From the NCBI GenBank assembly GCA_944548615.1, contig OX155967.1, forward strand, positions 19,761,554 through 19,825,553: a DNA stretch of 64,000 bases. The letters run 5' to 3'. The notes below the pieces were generated by a model that was not told the DNA's origin, made no database searches, and saw nothing but the letters and a program-made list of their open reading frames with translations. This document shows, piece after piece, positions 56,823 to 64,000 of this stretch (within the stretch, counting starts at the first letter, position 1; each line of letters begins with the position of its first letter). The stretch comes from Micropterix aruncella. Lineage: Eukaryota; Arthropoda; Insecta; Lepidoptera; Micropterigidae. The translations under genes and the position numbers were made by a program.

Positions 56823-57527
56823 TCAGCGGGCTGGCGGGGCACTAACGATGATGACGTCAGGCGCTGACCTGGTCGTCCCTACGCTGCTCGGTCTCCTAGT
56901 TCGGATGTCTTCATAATGCGGCTTTGATTCTGTCGACTCCATCTCTATAACCGCCTCTGCTTTATAGCAGTCTTTCGCGCTATTTCCACTGCTAGGCAAA
57001 CTACTCATATGTCTCACAGTACTGCCGCTGTGGCCCCTCGGTAATGACACAGGAGTGAAAACATTCCTCCAACCGTAATTCCCGCTTCTTTCAGACTCAC
57101 AATGAACTGGAGACGTTTGAAAGAGACTCTCCCTCGTCTGACAAGCACTCTCACAGGTATCGGGCGGCTGCACCTCCTCCTCGATTATAGCGTCTATTTC
57201 GTCAGTGGTCTCTGTGCTGTGATCCCTCATCTTCACGTTGTTGTTCTGCTTCTGCGCCAAGAACTCGTTGTGTTTGTTGTTCTTGTGCGCGCTGTGCAGC
57301 ATCGATGACGTATCCTCGGATCCTTTGGAATTGTCGTTGTCGTGGGTCAATTCCGCTGTTATCGTTGCGCCTGGAACATGGCAAGGCAGGTCGAATGCGA
57401 CCTGGAGACTCTCGTCGGATAGTGACCTGGAGTGACGCAGCGATCTCATCGCGCCCTTAGGTCTTTCGATTTTGACTGTTTTGTCGATTTCGTCCAGATC
57501 TGCTTCGCGCGATTGCCTGATATTCTC
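56823..57527 (-). CDS. Last coding exon: cytoplasmic tail of an LDLa/transmembrane protein (Neto/LEV-10-like)
   Basis: Acceptor 'ttttttcccgcag|gag', phase 0, then 234 codons to a TGA at 56823-56825. It begins 'ENIRQSREADLDEIDK' and continues basic and serine-rich ('MRSLRHSRSLSDESLQ'), then Asn/His-rich, acidic ('EIDAIIEEEVQPPD') and Ser/Thr-rich to the end 'DVIIVSAPPAR'. There is no hydrophobic segment and no catalytic motif, so it is a long, probably disordered intracellular tail. 'RHSRSLSDES' could be a phosphorylation-dependent docking site (inference). It joins in frame to the transmembrane exon at 60980. Clean coding over 705 bp in a region full of decayed transposons supports selection. 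Confidence 0.75.
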   Translation of the reverse strand, partial: ENIRQSREADLDEIDKTVKIERPKGAMRSLRHSRSLSDESLQVAFDLPCHVPGATITAELTHDNDNSKGSEDTSSMLHSAHKNNKHNEFLAQKQNNNVKMRDHSTETTDEIDAIIEEEVQPPDTCESACQTRESLFQTSPVHCESERSGNYGWRNVFTPVSLPRGHSGSTVRHMSSLPSSGNSAKDCYKAEAVIEMESTESKPHYEDIRTRRPSSVGTTRSAPDVIIVSAPPAR

Positions 57528-57908
57528 CTGCGGGAAAAAAGAATATATACTGTGTATACTCATCAAATTCTTATGCGGTACTGGGTAGCGGTATTTTTGT
57601 AGAACAGTGTTTAATCTGCAGTTATCTAAACACGTTTTTATTGCAGTTAATATGATTTCCGTTTGAAATTTATATAGGTTATTTTAAAGGAAATATCAAA
57701 AAGTATGTAATATAACTATAAAACCACTCTGAGGTAGAAATATATGTCGATATGGCAACCAGATACGAAACAGCGAAACGGAAGATTATCGCAATCTCAC
57801 ATATTAAAGAAACATCTGAGAAGCGTTGAGCGCGCTGCGTTATCTAACGGTAGGTGCCTAACCTAACACTAGATAGCGCATTGTGCTCATAGCTTTTTAT
57901 ACTATTTA

Positions 57909-58466
57909 CTAGCTGACCCGGCGAACTTCGTACCGCCTAACAGTCAATGAATGTCGTGTTACAGATTAGCTGAACTTAATTTATGATTTTATGAAAGTAA
58001 TACAATGAATACAAAATAAATATTAAGTTCACTACTTTATTAAGATAATAACACAAAAAGAAATATATAAGTACAAAAATTAAATATATCAATCGCGTGT
58101 CAGCAAGACATGATTGAATTAAACTATTTACATATTGTGAAGCATGGGATCCACTTGGTTTAATTCTCTTTATTGAAGCACCATGTGATATACGACATTT
58201 TGGTTTTTTTATCAGGCGCAGGAACAAATAAAGCGGATGATTTGCCGACACGTGAACATGCCACGTATAGCTGACCATGAGTAAAACACGGATTTACATT
58301 TTGTATGAGAAAATGGTTACTTTTATTTTAATTTTTCGACAATTTTCCAATTATTCTGCTATTAGGGACGGAGACAAATACTACAAATTAAAAACAAACA
58401 AAATCGGTCAGCCGTTCTTGAGTTATAAGTGTTCGAATAAACCCGACTTTGTTATATATATATAGA
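57909..58466 (-). mobile_element. Helitron with helicase remnant, inside an intron
   Basis: 558 bp, A|TCTATA... start (58466) and ...CTAG|T end (57909) on the minus strand, both obeying the Helitron rule. Internally, 58199-58294 minus encodes 'NPCFTHGQLYVACSRVGK' followed by 'SSALFVPAPDKKTK', which is helicase motif VI and the end of the Pif1-like helicase of Helitron RepHel proteins. The element is an internally deleted derivative of an autonomous one. Confidence 0.8.
58199..58294 (-). pseudogene. Helitron Pif1-like helicase C-terminal remnant
   Basis: Thirty-two codons containing 'HGQLYVACSRVG', the highly conserved motif VI of Pif1-family helicases in Helitrons. The Rep domain and helicase motifs I-V are absent. 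Confidence 0.75.
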
Positions 58467-58909
58467 TTTAAAAAAAGCAATAAAAATTCTTTTTTTCTTT
58501 TGTTTTTTCTAAAAATTCATTTTATACCTGCTTAGTTCGTCGTACTGATTGACGCACTAGAAGGGTGTTACTAATTAAATACTCATCCTGTTTTCCTGTG
58601 AGTGTAGAAACTGTCAAACGACTTCCATACATATAGCTACATGGGACCGACGGTGATGTTCTGTGGTGGGTTTTAAGCTATTCATCAATTGTCAAAAAAA
58701 TGGATAAATGTTGACTACATTAATATCATCCAATTTAGGCCAACAATCCCATAAGCACGCATGTATTCTGTTCAAGGAGGAAATTCAACGTTTCGACAAC
58801 GAAATTCAATTCAACGAAATTCTGTCACATTCATGCATGTGGTCATTAAAAATTTCTACAAAAGATTGCGTATGTGCTAGCAAAGCCATACTTATTTTCA
58901 TATACCATA

Positions 58910-58995
58910 TACCATAGTTATACCATACTTACTTACATACATACATACATTAAATTACATTACTTACATACATACATACATATATACATACTTAT
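58910..58995. repeat. (CATA)n microsatellite
   Basis: Runs of 'catacatacata' separated by 'aaattacattactta'. Lies in the intron of the minus-strand gene. Confidence 0.85.
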
Positions 58996-59454
58996 AATTT
59001 CATCCATAATGATTTCAATTTGATTATTTACTGCAATGATATTTTTTCATCCCTAATGATTATTTATCTTTTACACATGTTATTGACATTCATTTATTTA
59101 TTTTATTATGTGTTTTATAATGGGTATTTTTAAAATATTAATTGCAGGCTGACTTAGACTGACAGACGCACTGACATATCCATGACATAGTTTTTAAATA
59201 ATAATTAATTTGTAGCTACCTTGTTTATTACCATTAATTATTTTGACATATTATTAGATACTTAATTTTATTTTTGAAATTACGAAGTTTGAAGTATGTA
59301 TGTACAAGCGTTTGTTTACTTGGTACGATTGCCTTAGTACGGGCATAGGCCTAGTTAGGCGGCGTTGATATGAAGAAATACTGGGCTGTGGTACTCTCTT
59401 TTTTGCTACTATTTATAATGGAGCCTCTAGTGATAATGTAATAATGTACGGGAG

Positions 59455-60115
59455 CTAATGGACCCTTGCTGAGTTGACCACATAGATCCATTCTGTTCAG
59501 GGTTGGTCACACTCACAAATGAACACCCATCCGGCGGCCTCCATGCATGAAGTGCGAGCCCGAGCAGGACTCTGGCCTTAGGGCTAGTTTCCCCTAGAAA
59601 TCAACCTTCTGGCGCTCATGGACGGTCTGCGCACCGTGCGGTGTAAACCAATCGATTGTGCACTCCGACTAACAGTCGGGGGAGTCTGGAAGCAGTACTG
59701 TTTCCTGTAGAGCGGGGGTGGTTGCGGACCTTACGGCGACTGCTCTTGAAACGACCATCCGCTATCCGATCCTGGGTGAACAGTCGGGAACAAAGGATGG
59801 CGTGGTCCGCGATAGAATCGGTAAACACCGTTTCACCGCTTCGCAAGGGAGAGGACCGCGCAAGCGACCTCAAACTCGTAACCAATCGAGAGACCGGAGT
59901 AATCTGGTCGCAATTGGAAGTAAGAGCGTGAGTATAAGCCCGCTGAGTAACCTGGTTATCTCGCGGTTGAGGCGTTGGCCTCTTACGGGCATGTGGCGGA
60001 GCTTGACGGTGAACTGTTTTGTCCAAGTCTTCTGCGCTCACTTCACGGGAGATAGAACGACTAATCGTTAAAACTTCCTGAGGTGACGGGTTCACCCGTT
60101 GTAGTTGACAACTCT
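59455..60115 (+). repeat. GC-rich interspersed repeat copy
   Basis: The most regular copy of the family: 'ggttggtcacactcac', 'ggtctgcgcaccgtgcgg', 'cgattgtgcactccgac', 'cgatagaatcggtaaacacc', 'aaaacttcctgaggtgacgg', 'cccgttgtagttgacaa'. It is intronic. The three long frames on both strands are not shared with the copy at 44.4 kb and are not called. Confidence 0.6.
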
Positions 60116-60371
60116 ATATTTGCAGTTAAAAAAATGCGCTTTTCTATAAATAAATAAATAAAATTTTAAATAAATACATAACCCTATCCTGTGTACTTTC
60201 GGATTCAATATAAAAATAACATTTTGAAGAAAAACGTTGCTTTTTATTTAATTCAAATCTTGCATTAATTTTGGGACCCCATGGGATAAAAAAAATAATA
60301 TTATTTGTTTAAAATATCAACGATTAAAACTCTCAGTTAAGTTGTTTGCGAGAAACACCCAAGCACTTAAG

Positions 60372-60687
60372 GGGCTCTCTAGACGATCAAGTATGCTTGA
60401 CAAGCTTCGCGCCGAGGGCAGGGAGGGGATCGTAAACCACCGGAAATATGCAAATATTTTTTTTGTAATACGAAAAATGCCTAATTTTGTAGTTTATACC
60501 AGGGAGTCACGTTAATTAGACGTAATTGATTGATGAATGATTGACTCCCTGGTATAAAACTATGTACACAATTAGGAATTTTTGGTAAATATTTAAAAGA
60601 AATATTTGCATATTTCCTGCGGTTTACGATCCCCTCCCAGCCCGGGACGAGATGCTTGACAAGCATACTTGATCGTTTAGAGAGCCC
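60372..60687. mobile_element. Long-palindrome MITE, copy 3, with target duplication
   Basis: 316 bp with the family ends 'gggctctctagacgatcaag' and 'tgatcgtttagagagccc', flanked by TTAAG (60367-60371 and 60688-60692). It gives the best definition of the family's ends. It is intronic in the minus-strand gene. Confidence 0.85.
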
Positions 60688-60979
60688 TTAAGAGGTATCA
60701 CCGTATAAAAGCATTAACTCGTGCCTACGAGATACCACTGCAATGGGAATCACAAGAAAACTAAGCAATTTAGGCCCTCGGGACATGAACGATCCGGAGA
60801 GTAAATTTACACCAATTACAAAAAAAAAACGATTTTTTGGCTCGTATAGATTATATATAGATCTCACATATAGATCGACGATATAAAAGATTATTCTCAT
60901 TTCAGTCTTTGGCGTATTATTTACTCGCAATAATAGCGCTGGTCTACCTAGGAAGATTTAGATTTTAGATTAACTATAC

Positions 60980-61120
60980 CTGAATTATCTTGTGATCGTC
61001 GATCAGCTTTTTGATGCACCTGAAGACGAAAACGAAGCTCATCCCTGATAGAATTAGGGAGAAGATGACCATTATGATGACGATATGCTCTGACTGCATG
61101 AGAGTGGAACCCTGGTCGTC
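60980..61120 (-). CDS. Transmembrane exon of the LDLa protein
   Basis: Acceptor 'ttgttttag|gac', donor 'attcag|gtatag', 141 bp, phase 0 at both ends. It encodes 'DDQGSTLMQS', a hydrophobic helix ('HIVIIMVIFSLILSGMSFVF', extending to 'VF'), then the basic stop-transfer 'RCIKKLIDDHKIIQ'. About ten residues separate the LDLa cysteine from the membrane, as in Neto proteins. The continuation 'DHKIIQ|ENIRQSREADL' across the next junction makes a uniform charged juxtamembrane helix. Confidence 0.8.
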
Positions 61121-62400
61121 CTAAAACAACAGATTAAAAATACGGATCAAGGTTATGTTTCTTCAATATAAAACTTTTTTCTACCTAAAGCTCTGGCTTT
61201 ATGTTGTTTATATTATCGTTGGTTATAAATGTTATTAAATTTCGGCGACTTCATAGCATATTTTGTCGACCCTTCTGCACCGACGAAATGCAGGTGGCAA
61301 AACCCAGTATCTCCAACCGTTCGTAGCACGTACTGCTAAGTTCCAGGTTTAAAGCGATTAAAACATCGATATTTTCAAGAGATCCATCCGAGTTTATCTC
61401 CTTAAAATTAACATGTATGCTCATAACGACTTTTTAAAATACTGTGAAAATACATAGCATCGTATCTAACCATTTAATACACATTTAATACACAATGTCA
61501 ATTGTGTTGTTGTAAACTGTTATGATATAGTCTTTGTTTTTATGAATTGGTAAGTTTAAAGTTATATATTGTATATCATCTCTTGGCTAAATTGAGTAAC
61601 TAATTTAAGATTAATTTAATGATATTCCTACAAAATTGTTATAGTTGTATAGGAAATAAATACATTTATCATTTATAATTTACTGACAGCATTGATGGCA
61701 AAACTAATAGCAATCGATAAATATGACCATCAATAATGACATGGATAGAGTTTTTTTTATAAACAACTGTTTGAAAATAAAACCCCAATAATTTAACCGA
61801 CGATAACAATAACAACACAGCAATTTCCGATGATAACAATTATTTTTTTTCTATTTATTAAAGATGCTTCTGAGTGATATAAAAAATAACACAGTGATCT
61901 TAAGTTATTGCATTATTGTAATCTAATTTTTACTTTATAAAAAACTATTTATTTGATAATTTATTATATTATAACTGAAAAGCCAAATCGACTATATTAG
62001 ACGACGCGCGAAGCCAAAATCGTCATTCGTAATTGGACACTGCCAACGGTGGGACGTATTCCCTTGTCGCCGCGGTATACCTATACATCTTTATGTATAT
62101 ATCGAGAGCGCGCGGGCGCGTGGCATTGCAAACATATCTAAATTTTTAGTCGCGTAAACTCGGCAGGGAGCCCTAACATGGTATGACTCGCGTTTTTTAC
62201 ATTGTCTAGAAATTGTTTCGTGTTGTTGAGCAACTAGCTCACGTGCACAACGCACGTGTTGCCAGTTGTGTATACCATAATATTTCTTGTAATAATTATT
62301 TAAGTAAATAAATACATAAAATATATTAACCCTCCGCCAGGCATACCTCGAGGCCACCTGAAGTCAAACGCAATGTGAGGCACAGGTTTGAAAATACAAT
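61121..62400. other. Intron sequence without recognised elements
   Basis: AT-rich. 62091-62357 has an open frame on the minus strand without any recognisable domain. Confidence 0.4.
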
Positions 62401-62404
62401 ACAA

Positions 62405-62700
62405 TACAATACAATTTAGTTCTGCTCCAGTTGGTAGGCTTTCCTACACTTGGATGCGTCCTTGCATCTAAAATTTTAAGCAATTTAATTAATTAAAGAA
62501 TATTAGCTATCATGATATAGTTGTGGCAATATAAATTAATTTTAGTAAATTATAATCGGTTTGAAAATCAATGATAAATAGAAAATAATCTAAAAATCAA
62601 TATTGCTGATCAAAAAAAGAGCTCAATATCTGTAGTCATAATTATCAAGGCAATAATATGACGGGCATGAAAATAGATAAGCGTATACTAAAAATATCTA
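62405..62700 (+). repeat. Uninterrupted copy of the repeat split at 31.5-32.7 kb
   Basis: Preceded by (AATAC)n at 62390-62408, it reads 'aatttagttctgctcc', 'ggtaggctttcctacac', 'attataatcggttt', 'attgctgatcaaa', 'atatctgtag', matching 31477-31637 and 32660-32720 in order without the LINE between. Confidence 0.6.
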
Positions 62701-62799
62701 AATTTAAATTAATTGTCAAATCTACAATATAGCCGTCGTCGAAAAAAATAAAAATAAAAATTACGCTCTTTGGCAAAGTTGATTAACATGAATTTTCCG

Positions 62800-63010
62800 T
62801 TATTTTACATTAGGATGCTCTTGGAATAGGAATTCAGCCTTATCCAAATCTCTTAAGTCATATACTGGATTATTGACTGGGCCATTAAATAAGATTTTTT
62901 TGAATTGGTTCTCTCCAAGAGTTCTGATGTATGCTGGGACCTTATTATAATAACACAGGCTTTGGTGAAGGAATGGCCGATATTAACTACATGTATTAAT
63001 GAGCTCTCCA
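62800..63010 (-). pseudogene. LINE reverse transcriptase C-terminal fragment (intronic)
   Basis: The minus strand encodes 'SLCYYNKVPAYIRTLGENQF', then 'KKILFNGPVNNPVYDLRDL' and 'AEFLFQEHPNVK' to a stop near 62808. This is the conserved end of jockey-type LINE polyproteins, equivalent to 'FYNKVPENMQNLSVIQFK' at 53.4 kb. Confidence 0.7.
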
Positions 63011-63613
63011 AAGAAAGCACTGACCTATATAGGGATGCTTACTCAGGGAATAGGAGAAATTTGACTTAAAACATACGTTTAATCAATCTAAAAATTATTT
63101 ATATTTTTTAAATAGACAGTCAAAGACATAATCATTGTTAAACATTAAAATAAGGTAAAAACATTTATTGTAACGTATTTAAATACAATTAAAATTAGCT
63201 TTATTATATCATAAAATGAGTTAAATAAACAATTGGAATACATAGGGAATACCCACCTAAGAAACTATTAAAAGAGCAGGCGAAATGAGCTTTACAGGGC
63301 ACGCACGATGCTGCTACTCTCCACGGCGTCGGGTAAGAAACTGAGTAGGGTGATTCAATGCGCCGCCGCGAGACATAATTACTGAAAGGGGTGGCATCAA
63401 ATGGGGAGAGTGAAAAAAAATATTTCGGACTTGTGGCTGTCAGATCAGGCGGGTTAACGTAAACATGTAACCGAATAGACTATTTTAAATACATTTTTTA
63501 CGACGAAGTGTTTTGAGGATTAGCAGATCGCAGACCACAGTCCAAAAATGTTTGCCTGCGAAATGACATACCCACGCGCTGGAAAAAGTTAACGAAAGAA
63601 ATATGTAACTTAC

Positions 63614-63723
63614 TTTGCATTCATCTTCATCCCATTTGAACCGACAGTTGATTTGACCGTTACACCGAAGATCTGCTGATATGCAGGTTGCATCTTCACA
63701 GTCGTATTCGTCGTCGGCGCAAG
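63614..63723 (-). CDS. LDL-receptor class A exon of the Neto/LEV-10-like protein
   Basis: Acceptor 'tttttcgtacag|ct', donor 'tgcaaa|gtaagt', 110 bp: two bases completing a split codon, then 36 codons. It encodes six cysteines in LDLa order, 'CADDEYDCEDATCISADLR' then 'CNGQINCRFKWDEDECK'. The acidic cluster 'DEDEC' can form the calcium site, but the usual D-x-S-D-E-x-x-C is replaced by 'RFKWDEDEC', similar to the NC...WDE..C form in Neto proteins. LDLa modules are extracellular. In the Neto class they follow two CUB domains and help bind glutamate receptors at synapses (family knowledge). The upstream CUB exons would lie right of 64000. Confidence 0.75.
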
Positions 63724-63834
63724 CTGTACGAAAAAACAATATAAAATTAAATATGTCTATATAGAAGCTCCGCTTTAGTTTACATAGGATACTAGTGGTA
63801 TTACCGGCGTTGTCCGTTTTATATCCGACCTCAT

Positions 63835-64000
63835 ATACCTATATACAATAGACAATAAACTTCAATGGGGTCCTCATATTGAATGATTATCTGGAAGACT
63901 TAGCTAGGCAGCATTTGCGGTACGTCAAATAAGGCAACTAACTGATGAAGCTACTGTCAGGACTGTCTATTTCAGCTACTTCCATAGTATAATGTCGTAT
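63835..64000 (+). pseudogene. LINE reverse transcriptase fragment, cut by the window end
   Basis: The plus strand reads 'TIDNKLQWGPHIE', a stop, 'LSGRLS', a stop, then 'AAFAVRQIRQLTDEATVRTV' and 'YFSYFHSIMSY' up to the last base. This is the post-palm region of a jockey-type RT, equivalent to 'GITIDNKLRW' at 2.43 kb. Two nonsense codons in 50 residues show decay. It is opposite in orientation to the host gene. Confidence 0.75.

Noticed and set aside
58277..58465. 62-codon plus-strand frame 'MSKTRIYILYEK'
   Set aside because: It is the antisense of the Helitron. The meaningful reading is the helicase motif on the minus strand.

Overview
This window is eukaryotic, non-coding-rich DNA from an insect. 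A butterfly or moth is most likely. The reasons are AT-rich composition, the mix of transposon families, a tandem-repeat family (about 6.1, 8.5 and 49.6 kb) of a kind common in lepidopteran genomes, and a Ty3/gypsy element of the CsRn1/Kabuki type. The order-level call is inference.

Almost everything from 1 to about 56 kb is transposon material. Most LINE pieces are 3'-end fragments encoding the C-terminus of a jockey- or CR1-like reverse transcriptase (0.84, 2.4, 7.7, 9.96, 12.4, 14.75, 16.0, 21.5, 22.0, 33.7, 34.2, 35.3, 40.7, 53.1, 62.8 and 63.8 kb). Two related fragments with a nuclease-like C-terminus lie at 31.6 and 41.8 kb. DNA transposons include a nearly intact mariner (13339-14622), a decayed Tc1-like element with an intron-like gap (45065-46794), a Tc1/mariner scrap at 11.8 kb, Helitron-type elements (13.2, 17.3, 47.6 and 57.9 kb), and several MITE families, including a TTAA-flanked piggyBac-like family with five copies and a long-palindrome family with three.

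Three structures are well preserved. (1) A Ty3/gypsy retrotransposon, 24264-29652, has intact gag and pol and a 4-bp target duplication. Its 5' LTR has lost the half that carries the TATA box and polyA signal. (2) A Penelope-like element, 18327-20380, has 604-bp inverted arms and an 11-bp target duplication and sits inside a piggyBac-like MITE. (3) A second, 180-bp Penelope insertion at 31297-31476 has a 12-bp target duplication and shares the same unusual inverted terminal segment.

The only convincing host gene is on the minus strand at the right end. Three exons (63614-63723, 60980-61120, 56823-57527) join in frame to give an LDL-receptor class A repeat, one transmembrane helix and a 234-residue cytoplasmic tail. 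The order and spacing resemble the Neto (neuropilin and tolloid-like) or LEV-10 class of CUB/LDLa membrane proteins. CUB exons, if present, would lie beyond 64000. Its introns hold a Helitron with a recognisable helicase remnant, a palindromic MITE, a GC-rich repeat and a LINE fragment.

I found no wholly new biological system. The most unusual items are the promoterless but coding-intact gypsy element, the fold-back Penelope insertions, the Tc1 gene with five nonsense codons and no frameshift, and the frequency of long perfect palindromes.
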